Shown here: one piece after another, positions 24,899 to 34,607 of the stretch
Numbering within the stretch: the stretch's first letter is position 1
How the letters are laid out: each line of letters opens with the position of its first letter
Origin: Hymenobacter gummosus
GTDB taxonomy: Bacteria; Bacteroidota; Bacteroidia; Cytophagales; Hymenobacteraceae
Direction of reading: 5' to 3'
Assembly: GCF_003970915.1 (NCBI RefSeq)
Contig: NZ_RXOF01000002.1
Location: 62,001-126,000 of the forward strand
DNA length: 64,000 bases
Made by a program: the position numbers and the translations under genes
The notes under the pieces: model-generated
What the model was told of the DNA's origin: nothing
Seen by the model: the letters and a program-made list of their open reading frames with translations, nothing else
Database searches by the model: none

Positions 24899-25188
24899 GG
24901 GTAGAGCGGGGAAGGGTTGCGGTAGAACATGCGTCGCCGAGTGAGGGCGCGAAGCGGCTAAGTTAAGGGGCTGGGCGGGAAATAGCGCCCTTTGGCGGGC
25001 CAGTGCAACCGTTTTTCGGCTTTGTGAGTAAGCATTCACCAACACCGGTTCAGCTTGCGGCCGCAAGCGGGCAGGTGCTCAAAAAATAACGCAAGTAAGC
25101 AGCAGTGTTATTTGCGGAATATTTAAGATATTCCGCCCAAAGCTGATAGCTTCTGCAACTCATTCCCACATTTTTCTTTTTCATCCCC

Positions 25189-26277
25189 ATGAAAAACACT
25201 TTTACCCTGTTTGGTACCGCGGCCCTGGCCCTGGCTGCGTTGAGCGCCCAGGCCCAGTTCACTGTCGACGGCACCGCCTCCGCCGCTGAAATCGGTACGG
25301 GCATCGGCAAATACCAGCAGGTCGCCACGTACACCGGCGCGCACTCCGACGCCGACCGGGGCCTGAAAGCCCTCTATGTAGGCTACACTGCCACCACCCT
25401 GAACATCATGCTGGTATCCTCGGCCGACGCGGCCACCTCTGGCCCCTACAAGGCCCTGGTGATGTATCTGAACACGCCGGGCCGCACCGGCACGGCCGCC
25501 GGTACCCGCCTGGCTGGCGGCGGCGACGGCCTGTCGCCGCTCAAGCACCGCCCCACCATGGACCTGGAGGTTGACTACGGCCTGCGCATGTCCATCGGCC
25601 CCGGCGGCACCGACGTGTACTTCAGCCGCGCCAGCTACGTGGGCACCACCCCCAGCGACACCTACCTGGGCCAGGGCTCCAAAACCGGCGGGCTGGTGAC
25701 GGCCTCTGGTAACGACTTCGCCGGGGCCAAAATGGCCTACAACAACACTGCCAGCGTAGCTGCCAACACCAGCACCGGCTGGGAAGTTGAAATTCCGCTG
25801 TCGGTGCTCGGCAACGGCACCACGCCCCTGGCCGTGGGCGGCCGCGTCGACCTGTTTGCCGCCTACACCGACGGCGACGGTATCTTCACCACCGACGTGA
25901 TTCCGCAGATCAGCGGGCAGACCACGGCCCTCGGCGCCGACCCGAACTTCACCACCATTGCCGGTACCCAGGCCCTGGCCTATGTCATCGGCACCGGTGT
26001 GCTGGCCAAGCACGAGCAGGTGGCTACCAAGCTGCAGTTCGGCGTGTACCCGAACCCGGCCAACGGGGCCGCCCGCGTGAGCTACGTGGTGCCCGGTGCC
26101 CAGCAGAACGTGGAGCTGGCCGTGTACAACGCCATGGGCCAGCGCGTACGCGACCTAGCAGCCGGCTCGCAAACGGGCCCCCAGCAGTACAGCCTCGCCA
26201 ACCTCAGCGCCGGTACCTACCTGGTGAAGCTGCGCGTGGGTGACCAAAGCACCAGCCAGAAAGTAGTGGTGCAGTAG
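25189..26277 (+). CDS. T9SS-sorted secreted protein of unknown function
   Basis: A 362-residue exported protein. Signal peptide MKNTFTLFGTAALALAALSAQAQ. The body (about 25-270) has FTVDGTASAAEIGTGIGKYQ, YVGYTATTLNIMLVSS and VEIPLSVLGNG, a pattern like the DOMON/CBM9-related beta-sandwich found in surface carbohydrate-binding proteins, but this is a weak resemblance. The final 75 residues are a type A sorting domain (FGVYPNPANGAARVSY to KVVVQ). It is followed at once by a strong terminator. Its place inside the glucan locus suggests a surface accessory role. Confidence 0.8.
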   Translation: MKNTFTLFGTAALALAALSAQAQFTVDGTASAAEIGTGIGKYQQVATYTGAHSDADRGLKALYVGYTATTLNIMLVSSADAATSGPYKALVMYLNTPGRTGTAAGTRLAGGGDGLSPLKHRPTMDLEVDYGLRMSIGPGGTDVYFSRASYVGTTPSDTYLGQGSKTGGLVTASGNDFAGAKMAYNNTASVAANTSTGWEVEIPLSVLGNGTTPLAVGGRVDLFAAYTDGDGIFTTDVIPQISGQTTALGADPNFTTIAGTQALAYVIGTGVLAKHEQVATKLQFGVYPNPANGAARVSYVVPGAQQNVELAVYNAMGQRVRDLAAGSQTGPQQYSLANLSAGTYLVKLRVGDQSTSQKVVVQ

Positions 26278-26295
26278 TTTTCTTGTCACACTTAC

Positions 26296-26330
26296 AAGAA
26301 AAGGCGGCTCCTCCGGGGCCGCCTTTTCTT
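26296..26330 (+). terminator. Rho-independent terminator
   Basis: AAGAAAAGGCGGC pairs with GCCGCCTTTTCTT across a short loop, 18 bases after the T9SS protein stop, with T-rich sequence following. Confidence 0.9.
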
Positions 26331-26628
26331 TTGCTTTAAACCGGAGCCCGAGTCGCCCTCATTGCTGCCTGCGGGCCGCTATCCGGTTCCCGGCAACTCG
26401 TAGCTGCTACACCCCGTGGCTTCCATTTTAGGGCCGTGATAGGGCCCTGAAACCCGCTTCAATTACAAACCAGCCGTTTGGCAATAGGTTGGGCTTGCCC
26501 ACTCCGTCTTGGTCCGCAACTGCCGCGGGCACCTGAGCGTAGCGCCTGCGGCGGCTAGTTGGCGGGCGTAGCTTCGGCAGGGCGAAGATGACAGCCGCCA
26601 GGCAACGGGCCCAGAAACCAGCAGTAAG
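26331..26628. other. Intergenic region without recognisable gene
   Basis: About 300 bases between two terminators. I see no ORF with coding character. A short hairpin AGGGCC/GGCCCT occurs near 26430-26450. Nothing else is recognised. Confidence 0.5.
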
Positions 26629-26675
26629 AGCAACAAAAAAGCCTTACCCGCACTGGGTAAGGCTTTTTTGTTGCT
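26629..26675. terminator. Strong bidirectional terminator
   Basis: AGCAACAAAAAAGCCTTACCC (given as positions 26629-26649) is perfectly complementary to 26655-26675 across a 5-base loop. The T runs on both strands allow termination of the susE-end transcript and of plus-strand read-through. Confidence 0.93.
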
Positions 26676-26685
26676 GCGGCGGCGC

Positions 26686-27738
26686 TTAGCGCAGCGAGTA
26701 GGTGTAGTTGCCGGGGCGGCTCAGGTCGAGCGTCACGGTGTAAGTGCCGGGAGTCGTTACGTTGATGTCGCTTCCGCCGTAGTCGAGCAGGCCATCGGCA
26801 GGTACCGAAGCCGAGCCGTCACCGAAGTTGATGGGCCAGTCGTTGTTGGCGCGGAACTTAATAGCGCCGGCCGTCAGGGTTACGCGGGCGCTCCAGGTGC
26901 CGGCGGTGGCATCGTAGGTGAGGGGCGTATCGGCATTCCAGCCGCCGGGCGTAGCCGAGCCGATAACCGACCAGGTCGTCTTCACCGCTTCCCAGGTCAG
27001 GGTCGTGGTGTTGGCCTTCAGGCGGTAGTAGCCCGTCGTGGGTACCGTCAGGTTGCCCGCGCCGCCGTTGGTCGACAGCGTACCGGCCGCAGTGCCAGCG
27101 CCGTAGTTGGTGCCGTTCCAGTCGGCCTGGCTCGTAAACTTAAACTCCGGCGAAGCGGCGTTCAGGTTCACGTAGCCCTCGTAAGCATCAGGGGCCGAGG
27201 TGAAGGCCGAAACCTTCGGCGCCGTGGCCGGTGCCCAGCCCTGGTGGTTGCCGGGGACGTAGAGCGAGGGGTAGTTGATGATAACCAGGTAAGGCGTCGC
27301 CGAGAACGTGGTAGCCGGGGAGGTCACGAACACGTTGTTGCTGACGCTGGCCTTCACGCGCACCTGGGCTTGGCTGGCCGTACCGGCAGACAGGCGCAGG
27401 TTGCTAAGCAGGAGGCTGTTGATTTCGGCTACCGTGAAGGTTTTCGAGTTGCCCGTCAGCCCGGTCACTTCGTAGGGCGTGGCAAAGTTGTTGCCGGCCC
27501 TGTCGAACTGCAGGGTGTAGGTAACGGCCGCGGGGTAGCCGAAGTCAACGGCCGGCCAGGTGTAGGTAATAGCCGTCTGGCTGGCGTTGGCGCTGCTCAG
27601 GTTCAGGGTGGTGGCCGAGGCCGTCAGCGCCGGCTCGCCCGGCATCTTCATAACGACGCGGTCCTCATCCTTTTCGCAGGAGGCCAGGGCCACCAGCAGC
27701 AGGCAGGAAGCCGCAAAGTGAGTCAACAGGTTTCGCAT
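26686..27738 (-). CDS. SusE-type outer-membrane starch-binding lipoprotein
   Basis: A 350-residue lipoprotein: MRNLLTHFAASCLLLVALASC gives lipobox LASC with Cys near residue 21. The N-terminal SusE domain (about 35-135) has ATTLNLSS, ITYTWPAVDFGYP and YTLQFDRAG. Two following carbohydrate-binding modules are marked by VPGNHQGWAPATAPKVSAF and SVIGSATPGGWNADTPLTY, the surface glycan-binding repeats of SusE/SusF. It is the last gene of a minus-strand operon after susD and susC, and should sit on the cell surface to hold alpha-glucan. Start 27738 gives a clean lipoprotein signal. Confidence 0.88.
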   Translation of the reverse strand: MRNLLTHFAASCLLLVALASCEKDEDRVVMKMPGEPALTASATTLNLSSANASQTAITYTWPAVDFGYPAAVTYTLQFDRAGNNFATPYEVTGLTGNSKTFTVAEINSLLLSNLRLSAGTASQAQVRVKASVSNNVFVTSPATTFSATPYLVIINYPSLYVPGNHQGWAPATAPKVSAFTSAPDAYEGYVNLNAASPEFKFTSQADWNGTNYGAGTAAGTLSTNGGAGNLTVPTTGYYRLKANTTTLTWEAVKTTWSVIGSATPGGWNADTPLTYDATAGTWSARVTLTAGAIKFRANNDWPINFGDGSASVPADGLLDYGGSDINVTTPGTYTVTLDLSRPGNYTYSLR

Positions 27739-27819
27739 GGGAATGTACTGGTGTGGGAATGAAAACAAACCGGAGCGGGCCGGCTCCCCCGAAAGGCAGC
27801 CGGCCCGGAAAAAGTTCGG

Positions 27820-29496
27820 CTAGTACCCGGGGTTTTGGGGCAGGTTGGGGTTAACCGCCCGGTCGGAAGCCGGGATGGGGTACAGGGCACGGAATGACTC
27901 CACCCCGCGACCTGCGGCCGTGCCACCCTTCCAGGGCCACACGTACGAGCCGTCGGTGAACTTGCCGTAGCGGATAAGGTCGGTGCGGCGGAATCCTTCC
28001 CAGAACAGCTCCCGGCCCCGCTCGTCGAGCAGGTAGTCGGTGGTGAGCTGGGCGGCGGTGATGGCGCTGCCAGTGGCGTTGGCGTAGGCGCGGGCCCGCA
28101 GCTGGTTGACGTAGGTCAGGGCCAGGGCGGCGTCGCCCGTGCCGCCGCGCTTCACGGCCTCGGCGTAGTTCAGCATCATCTCACCCAGACGAATCATCGG
28201 GTAGTCTATGCTCGACTGGCTCTGCGAACCGCCCAGCTGAGTGCCTGCAGACGTTACGTTACGGAACTTCAGCACGCCGTAACCTTCGGTGAAGGTGCCG
28301 ATGTCGTTGATTTCCAGAGTTTGGCCCTGGGTCCAGAAACGGCCGCGGGTGTCGCGGGCGGTATCGGCGCCGAACAGGTTGAACAGGTTCTTGGTGGCGC
28401 GCATGCCACCCCAGCCGCCCTGCGGCATGCCCACTTTAGACTTCCAGGCGGTATTGCTGGGGCTGGTCGAGCCGTTCACCAGGAAGGTAGTGCCCCCGAA
28501 GCTGCGGGTGTTGTTGGCGTCGAAGGTCACCGGCCAGATGATTTCGTTGCGGGCCGGGGACGTGTGGTTGTCGGCCAGGAACAGGCGGCCGTAGCCCGAG
28601 GCAATGTTGCCGGCCGCGGTGGTCGACAGCGCGTAGCCCGGCACGTCAATAACACGCTTGGCGTAGGTGGCCGCTTCGGTGTAGCGGGCGGTACCGTCGC
28701 GCAGGCCGGGGGCCGAGGCGGTGTACACCTGGGCATTCAGGTACAGGCGGGAAAGCATACCCCAGGCGGCGGCTTTGTCCACGCGGCCGTACTCGTTGGT
28801 GCGCGGGTCGGCGAAGTCCGGGTCGTTGCTCAGGGCCAGCAGCTCACTTTCCACGTATTCGAAGATCTGCTGCCGGTTGCGGTACGGGGGCGTGAACACG
28901 CCGGCCGGGTCGGTATCCGTCACGAAGGGGCCACCGCCGTACAGATCCAGCACGTGCATGTAAGCCACGGCGCGCAGGAAGCGGGCCTCGGCGCGGTAGC
29001 GCTTGGCCTGGGCCACGTCGGCCCCGCTCAGGCGCGCGTTCAGCTTCTCGTCGCTGGACTCGCGGATGAACTCGTTGGCAATGGCAATTTCGTAGTAGAT
29101 GCGGTAGTACAGGCCCCGGGTCAGCGGGTTCGAGGCCGTCCAGTTCATGTTGTGCCAGTCGCGCACACCGGCGTCGCCCCAGGCAATAATACCCTCGTCG
29201 GTCGATAGCACCTGGGCGCTCCACAGCTGACGGATGTAGTCGGAGGTACCTTCGTCGATACCCTGCACGTCGCCGCCGCCCGAGGCGCCGTTGTCGTCGG
29301 AGCCCAGGCCCGTCACGGCAAAGCCGCCGTACACCTTGGCCAGCACCTGCCGGTAGCTAGCCAGATCCACGTACACCTTGTCGGGGGTGCGCTCGTACTT
29401 GGGCTCCAGAGTCAAATCGTTACACGACGAGAGTCCCGCCGTCAGGGCCAGGCCCGTAGAGGCCACTACCAGGCCACGGATTAGAAATTTATTCAT
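27820..29496 (-). CDS. SusD/RagB family outer-membrane lipoprotein
   Basis: A 558-residue lipoprotein partner of the SusC channel. Lipobox LSSC follows MNKFLIRGLVVASTGLALTAG. Family features are LTLEPKYERTPDKVY, the TPR-like stretch AKRYRAEARFLRAVAYMHV, YPMIRLGEMMLNYAEAVKR and the C-terminal LLDERGRELFWEGFRRTDLI with PIPASDRAVNPNLPQNPGY at the end. SusD forms the lid of the channel and binds the glycan. It lies 12 bases after susC and 81 bases before susE, in a three-gene operon. Confidence 0.95.
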   Translation of the reverse strand: MNKFLIRGLVVASTGLALTAGLSSCNDLTLEPKYERTPDKVYVDLASYRQVLAKVYGGFAVTGLGSDDNGASGGGDVQGIDEGTSDYIRQLWSAQVLSTDEGIIAWGDAGVRDWHNMNWTASNPLTRGLYYRIYYEIAIANEFIRESSDEKLNARLSGADVAQAKRYRAEARFLRAVAYMHVLDLYGGGPFVTDTDPAGVFTPPYRNRQQIFEYVESELLALSNDPDFADPRTNEYGRVDKAAAWGMLSRLYLNAQVYTASAPGLRDGTARYTEAATYAKRVIDVPGYALSTTAAGNIASGYGRLFLADNHTSPARNEIIWPVTFDANNTRSFGGTTFLVNGSTSPSNTAWKSKVGMPQGGWGGMRATKNLFNLFGADTARDTRGRFWTQGQTLEINDIGTFTEGYGVLKFRNVTSAGTQLGGSQSQSSIDYPMIRLGEMMLNYAEAVKRGGTGDAALALTYVNQLRARAYANATGSAITAAQLTTDYLLDERGRELFWEGFRRTDLIRYGKFTDGSYVWPWKGGTAAGRGVESFRALYPIPASDRAVNPNLPQNPGY

Positions 29497-29508
29497 GGGT
29501 GGGGTAGG

Positions 29509-32500
29509 TTAGAAGCTGGCGTTCAGGCCGAACGTAAAGGTGCGGGCGCGCGGGTAGAAGTTGTTGTCAACCCCGGTGAAAATCTCCGGGTCCAGGCCGC
29601 TGTACTTGGTGATGAGGAACACGTTCTGAACAGCAGCCGTCACGCGAAGATTCGTCCCTTCGCGGAAAATCTTGCCGAAGTTGTAGCCCAGGGTGATGTT
29701 CTCGCCGCGGATAAACGAGCCGTTCTCCACGTAGTAGTCCGACAGGATCTGCTGGGTGCGGAAACCTGTGTCGCGGATGCCCACCGGCAGGTTCCCCACG
29801 AAGCCGGTCGAGGTGCGGGCGTTGGCGTAGTTGGCCAGGTTGCCGGCCAGCGAGTTGTACACGTAGTTGCCGGCGTTGGCGCGCAGCACGGCCGACAGGG
29901 TCAGCTTCTTGTAGGTCAGGTTGGTGGTGAAGCCGAAGGTGGCCAGCGGAGCGCGCTGCTTGTAGCGGTACAGGTCCTGTTCGTTGACCTGCCCGTCGCC
30001 GTTGCGGTCCACGTACACGCCTTCTACCGGGCGGCCGTCCTCGCCGTACACCTGCTGGTACACGTAGTAAGCGTTGTTGGGGTAGCCTACCGACTGGATC
30101 TGGATGTTGCTGCCGGTGCCGCCGGGGATGCCTTCTACCTGGTAGCCCACGAAGCCTTCCTGCTGACGGCCGAGGTCGGTGATTTCCGTCTTGTTATAGG
30201 CGGCGTTGAAGTTCAAATCCCAGGTGAAGCTCTCACCGCGGACGGGCACTGCGTTGATGGCGAATTCGATGCCGCGGTTGCGCAGCGAGCCGACGTTACG
30301 GTTCAGCTGGTTGCTCAGGCCGCCAGCCGGCACAAATACGTTGGCGAACAGGTCAGTGGTTTCCCGCTCGTAGGCGTCGATGGTGCCCGAAAGGCGGTTG
30401 TCCAGCAAGCCCCAGTCCAGACCCACGTTCAGGGTAGAAGTGGTTTCCCAGCGCAGCTCCGGGTTGTAGCCCGAGGGACGCAGCGTCGGCACGAAGATGG
30501 GGTTGCCGTTGGCATCCACCCCGAACTGGTACTGCACGCCCGAGCGGCCGGTCACGTAGCGCGGCAGCGCGTCGAAGGGGCCACCGATTTCCTGCTGGCC
30601 GGTCAGGCCGTAGCCAGCGCGCAGCTTCAGCTCCGTCACGGAAGCGTTGTCGGCGAGGAAGTTCTCGCCCTTGAGGCGCCAGCCCAGGCCCACAGCCGGG
30701 AAGTAGCCGCTCTGCTCGTCTTCGAGGAAGCGCGAGGTGCGGTCGTTACGCAGGGTCGCCGTCAGCAGGTAGCGGTCCTTCACCGAGAGGTTGGCGCGGC
30801 CGAAGTAGGAGATGAGCAGGTAGGGGTTGTAGTACCCGGCTACCGTCAGCTCCTGCCCGGCGGTAAACAGCGTGGTGCGGTCGAAGCGGTAGGGGAGGAA
30901 CAGCGGACCTTCTTCCTCAAACTTCTGGTACGAGTAGCCAGCCTGGATGTCGAACTTGGTGTTTTCCCCCAGCTGCTTGTTGTAGGCCAGGTAGAAGTCC
31001 AGCAGGCGCATGTCCTTGTTCTGCTTGTACTGGAAGTAGCGGCCGTTCTGGTTGATGTTGGTGGCGGCGCTGTTGAAGTTGCCGAAGTCGGTTACCGAGT
31101 TCGTGGTCGAGCCTTCGCCGCGCGAAATGTCGGTGGCCAGGTTCAGGTTGGCGCGCAGCTCGGGCAGGAAGTGGAACTTGTAGTCCAGCTGCACGTTGCC
31201 GATGAAGCGCTTCACGTCGCTGACGTTGTTGGTGTTGCGCAGGGCCGCTACCGGGTTGCCGGGGGCCAGCGTCAGCGGTACGCCGGCGGGGGTCAGGTAC
31301 TGGAAGTAGCCGCCGAAGGGAGCAAACTGGGCCTCCGCGGAGCGCACCGGCTGCGTGGGGTCGTAGAACAGGGCGTTGCCGATCTGACCGTTGTCGATGA
31401 AGCGGTTCTTCAGCTGCGTGCCCTTGGCATTCACGTCGATTTTCAGGTGGCCGTCGAGGATAACCGGCGACAGGCTCACCGAGCCGGTGTTACGCTTCAG
31501 GTTGTTGGTGATGACGATGCCGTCCTGGTACAGGTTGCCGTACGACACGCGGAAGGGCAGCTTGCCCAGGTTGCCGGTCAGGCTGACGTTGTTGTCGTAG
31601 GTCATGGCAGTACGGAAGATTTCGTCCTGCCAGTTGGTATTGGCCGTGCCCAGCGTCGCTACCTGCGAGGGGATGCCGTTGGCCTGAATCAGCGAGCGGA
31701 ACTCGTCGGCGCCCAGCACCTCGTAGGTCTTGAAGGGGCGCGATACCGAGGTCTGCGAGGAGAAGTTCACCGTCAGCTTCTCGCCCTGCAGGCCGCGCTT
31801 GGTGGTGATGAGCACTACCCCGTTGGAGGCGCGGTTGCCGTAGATGGCCAGGGCCGAGGCGTCCTTCAGAATGGTGATGCTCTCGATATCGTTCGGGTTG
31901 ATCAGCGAGAGCGGGTTGCTGGCGCCGCTGATGCCGCCTTTGTCCACGGCCACGCCGTCGATTACGTACAGCGGGTCGTTGTTGGCGTTGAGCGAGGAGC
32001 CGCCGCGAATGCGGATGGTGGTAGCTGCGCCCGGGGCACCGCCGCCGGTGGTGATGTTCACGCCGGAAACCTTGCCCTGCACCAGCTGCTCGGGGTTGGT
32101 CACCTGGCCCGGCACGAAGTCCTTGGCCTGTACCGAGGCAATGGAGCCGGTCACGTCCTGGCGGCGCTGCACGCCGTAGCCCACTACCACGGCCTCGTTC
32201 AGCAGGGTGGTGTTTTCGCCCAGGGTGATATCCGATACCGAAGTGGTCTGCCCGTTGGCCACGTTCACCGGTACGCGCTGGGTGGAGTAGCCCACAAAGG
32301 AGGTAACCACCGTCTGCGCGCCGGCCGGCACGTTCTGGATCAGAAATTGGCCCTCGGCGTTGGTGGAGCTACCCAGCTGCGTACCCTCGATGATGACGGT
32401 AACGCCCGGCAGCGCCTGTTGCTTTTCGTCGAGCACGCGCCCGCTCACAGTGCCCTGGGCGGCCGCACTCAGCGTGCAACAAATGAAAAATAGCAGAAAC

Positions 32501-32529
32501 CAGAGTTTCGGCAGGTAAGTGTGCTTCAT
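29509..32529 (-). CDS. SusC/RagA TonB-dependent outer-membrane transporter
   Basis: A 1006-residue outer-membrane receptor. Signal peptide ending SAAAQ, then a carboxypeptidase-regulatory-like domain (about 26-100, GTVSGRVLDEKQQALPGVTV), a TonB-box-like stretch, a plug domain (about 115-225, VVVGYGVQRRQDVTGSIASV, then IRIRGGSSLNANNDPLYVID) and a 22-strand barrel ending FTFGLNASF with the terminal Phe. It imports bound oligosaccharides using TonB energy. With susD and susE downstream and amylase and esterase genes close by, alpha-glucans are the likely substrate. Confidence 0.95.
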   Translation of the reverse strand: MKHTYLPKLWFLLFFICCTLSAAAQGTVSGRVLDEKQQALPGVTVIIEGTQLGSSTNAEGQFLIQNVPAGAQTVVTSFVGYSTQRVPVNVANGQTTSVSDITLGENTTLLNEAVVVGYGVQRRQDVTGSIASVQAKDFVPGQVTNPEQLVQGKVSGVNITTGGGAPGAATTIRIRGGSSLNANNDPLYVIDGVAVDKGGISGASNPLSLINPNDIESITILKDASALAIYGNRASNGVVLITTKRGLQGEKLTVNFSSQTSVSRPFKTYEVLGADEFRSLIQANGIPSQVATLGTANTNWQDEIFRTAMTYDNNVSLTGNLGKLPFRVSYGNLYQDGIVITNNLKRNTGSVSLSPVILDGHLKIDVNAKGTQLKNRFIDNGQIGNALFYDPTQPVRSAEAQFAPFGGYFQYLTPAGVPLTLAPGNPVAALRNTNNVSDVKRFIGNVQLDYKFHFLPELRANLNLATDISRGEGSTTNSVTDFGNFNSAATNINQNGRYFQYKQNKDMRLLDFYLAYNKQLGENTKFDIQAGYSYQKFEEEGPLFLPYRFDRTTLFTAGQELTVAGYYNPYLLISYFGRANLSVKDRYLLTATLRNDRTSRFLEDEQSGYFPAVGLGWRLKGENFLADNASVTELKLRAGYGLTGQQEIGGPFDALPRYVTGRSGVQYQFGVDANGNPIFVPTLRPSGYNPELRWETTSTLNVGLDWGLLDNRLSGTIDAYERETTDLFANVFVPAGGLSNQLNRNVGSLRNRGIEFAINAVPVRGESFTWDLNFNAAYNKTEITDLGRQQEGFVGYQVEGIPGGTGSNIQIQSVGYPNNAYYVYQQVYGEDGRPVEGVYVDRNGDGQVNEQDLYRYKQRAPLATFGFTTNLTYKKLTLSAVLRANAGNYVYNSLAGNLANYANARTSTGFVGNLPVGIRDTGFRTQQILSDYYVENGSFIRGENITLGYNFGKIFREGTNLRVTAAVQNVFLITKYSGLDPEIFTGVDNNFYPRARTFTFGLNASF

Positions 32530-32896
32530 GATGACATGAAATGGGTTGTGGGAAAATTGCAGGGAATGTCGGCGGCAGTAAAGCGGCGCAAACGTTGGCG
32601 GAATTAGACCCGGAAGGGGCGAAATCCAGGCGTCAGCGCCGGCTACTCATTAATAAACTGCGCAAAATAAAGTTTCGGCCAGCGTAAAAACCATGAAGAA
32701 AACCAGGAGCAGGACGTGATTTTTTGCAGGGGCAGGTTGTGGTGATTTACATAGGCTCTTGATTATCAGCAAATCAGCCAGCGTAAAGTCCGAAACCAGG
32801 GCAGCGGGTGTGAGTGAGCGTTTAATCACCGGGGAGTACGGCTGGACAAATTTCGCTGGTTTCTATCACTTTTGCGCTGTCAACATACCGAATTAT
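32530..32896. other. Divergent control region between susC and esterase
   Basis: A 367-base spacer between divergent starts, richer in A/T than the genes around it. It must hold both promoters, but only imperfect TAnnTTTG-like words are visible (TTATTTTG on the minus strand near 32663, CACTTTTG on the plus strand near 32867). No repeat or RNA gene is recognised. Confidence 0.5.
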
Positions 32897-34315
32897 ATGC
32901 GTCTTTTTTTTGCCTTGCTCGTCCTGCTGGCCGGTAGCGCCCAGGCACAAACCACTTTTCGCCTGACCAGCGTGCCGGCCAGTACCCCCGCCGGGGCCAC
33001 GTTGTACCTGGCCGGCTCGATGAACAACTGGAACCCGGGCAGCGCGGCCCACGCCCTCACGCGCCAGCCCGATGGCAGCTACACCGTGACGCTGCCGGCC
33101 ACCGTAACCGGGGCGCTGGAATTCAAGTTCACCCGCGGGGCCTGGTCTTCGGTAGAATCCGACGCGCAGAACCAGGACATCGGCAACCGCCGCTACACCG
33201 CCACCGGGGCGCCCGTCACGGTGGATTTGCAGGTGGTGAACTGGAAAGACCTCGGCGCGCCGAGCACTTGCACGTCTTCGGCCCTGCAGCCCAACGTGCA
33301 GGTAATGAGCACCAGCTTCCAGATACCCCAGCTCGGCCGCACCCGGCGCGTGTGGGTGTATCTGCCCTCGGATTACGCCACTTCGGGCCGCCGCTACCCC
33401 GTGCTTTACCTGCACGATGGGCAGAACGTGTTCGACCAGTGCACCAGCTTCTCGGGCGAGTGGGGCGTGGATGAGACGCTGGCCCAGCTGCAGCAGAGCG
33501 GGCAGGACGCTACCGGCTGCATCGTGGTGGCCGTGGACAACGACGGGGCCCAGCGCCTCAACGAGTACTCGCCCTGGAACAACCCGCAGTACGGCGGCGG
33601 GCAGGGCGCGCAGTACGTGGATTTTCTGGTGCAGACGCTCAAGCCCTACGTGGACCAGCAGTACCGCACCCTGCCCGACCGCCTGAATACCGGCATCGGG
33701 GGCAGCAGCATGGGCGGGCTGATTTCGCTGTACGCGGCCCTGCAGTACCCGGCGGTATTCGGGCGGGCGGCCGTTTTCTCGCCCGCGTTCTGGTTTGCCG
33801 AAGCCAGCCTGAAAAACTACCTGCACCAGCACCGCGCCACGGCCAGCCAGCCCACGCGCTTCTACTTCGTGGCCGGCACCCAGGAAAGCCAGACCATGGT
33901 GCCCCTGATGCAGGCCGTGCGCGACTCCCTGCTGCGCGCCGGTTACGCCGCCACCGACCTCAACTACCAAGTGCGCACCGACGGGCAGCACGCCGAGTGG
34001 TTCTGGCGGCGCGAGTTTCCGGCCGCCTACCAGTGGCTGTACCGCCCCGCCGGCCCCACGGCGGCGGGAACGGCCAGCCGCGCCGCCGCGTTCCAGCTCT
34101 TCCCGAACCCCGCGAGCCAGCAGCTAACCGTGCAGCTGCCCGAGGGCTGGCGCCATGCCCGCTTGGAAATTGTGGATTCGGCCGGGCGGGTGGTGCTGCG
34201 CCGCACGCTGCGGGCCGCCGCTACGCTGAGCGTGGCCGAACTACGCCCCGGCGCCTACGTGGCCCGGCTGAAAGGGGAAAAGCAGACGCTCAGCCAGCCG
34301 TTTGTGCGCAACTGA
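32897..34315 (+). CDS. T9SS-sorted alpha/beta-hydrolase esterase with glycan-binding module
   Basis: A 472-residue secreted protein. Signal peptide MRLFFALLVLLAGSAQAQ. A starch-binding-like E-set module (about 20-110) shows LYLAGSMNNWNPGS and YTVTLPATVTG. The esterase-D type domain (about 130-380) shows RRYPVLYLHDGQNVF, VAVDNDG, the nucleophile elbow GGSSMGGL, and the likely catalytic His in DGQHAEWFW. A type A sorting domain (from FQLFPNPASQQL) ends the protein. Relatives include IroE-like and carbohydrate esterases; the acyl group and substrate here are unknown. The context suggests a surface enzyme of the glucan locus. Start 32897 gives a clean signal peptide. Confidence 0.85.
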   Translation: MRLFFALLVLLAGSAQAQTTFRLTSVPASTPAGATLYLAGSMNNWNPGSAAHALTRQPDGSYTVTLPATVTGALEFKFTRGAWSSVESDAQNQDIGNRRYTATGAPVTVDLQVVNWKDLGAPSTCTSSALQPNVQVMSTSFQIPQLGRTRRVWVYLPSDYATSGRRYPVLYLHDGQNVFDQCTSFSGEWGVDETLAQLQQSGQDATGCIVVAVDNDGAQRLNEYSPWNNPQYGGGQGAQYVDFLVQTLKPYVDQQYRTLPDRLNTGIGGSSMGGLISLYAALQYPAVFGRAAVFSPAFWFAEASLKNYLHQHRATASQPTRFYFVAGTQESQTMVPLMQAVRDSLLRAGYAATDLNYQVRTDGQHAEWFWRREFPAAYQWLYRPAGPTAAGTASRAAAFQLFPNPASQQLTVQLPEGWRHARLEIVDSAGRVVLRRTLRAAATLSVAELRPGAYVARLKGEKQTLSQPFVRN

Positions 34316-34451
34316 GGCGCAGGCCGCGTTGGAAATTCGGCAAAACGGTTGGGCTTTCGTTGCGGCATTTTGGAAAGCTTGATTTTCCCAGCCCTCTATT
34401 TTGATAAGTGTTAAAAATTTTACTCGTTAGTTGAAATAATTTCATTGTGGC

Positions 34452-34483
34452 TTGGCGAAAGTTGCGAGGCTGCCGTACTTTTG
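34452..34483 (+). promoter_or_regulatory. Promoter of the trp operon
   Basis: The -7 element TACTTTTG (34476-34483) is an exact TAnnTTTG match. A TTG at 34452-34454 lies 21 bases upstream and may be the -33 element. The leader ATG follows 22 bases downstream of the -7 box. Confidence 0.7.
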
Positions 34484-34505
34484 CAGCGTCAACCATTCAC
34501 TCACC

Positions 34506-34577
34506 ATGCTTTTCGCCTCAACTACTATTCAGCTGCGCTGGTGGTGGCCCTGCCGAGTATCCGGTCGGGACCAGTAA
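34506..34577 (+). CDS. trpL: trp leader peptide with three consecutive Trp codons
   Basis: A 23-codon reading frame, ATG at 34506 and TAA at 34575-34577, starting MLFASTTIQLRWWWPC. The three adjacent TGG codons (34539-34547) sit near the middle. Trp is the rarest residue, so three in a row between a promoter and a terminator upstream of trpE is a classic sensor of charged tRNA-Trp: ribosome stalling on them would alter folding of the downstream RNA. Leader-type trp regulation in Bacteroidota is known as the Bacteroid-trp RNA motif, from memory. The frame is too short for ordinary gene calling and has no likely function as a protein. Confidence 0.88.
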   Translation: MLFASTTIQLRWWWPCRVSGRDQ

Positions 34578-34607
34578 TCTGCGCGTGCGTAGTTGAAGCA
34601 GTTGACC

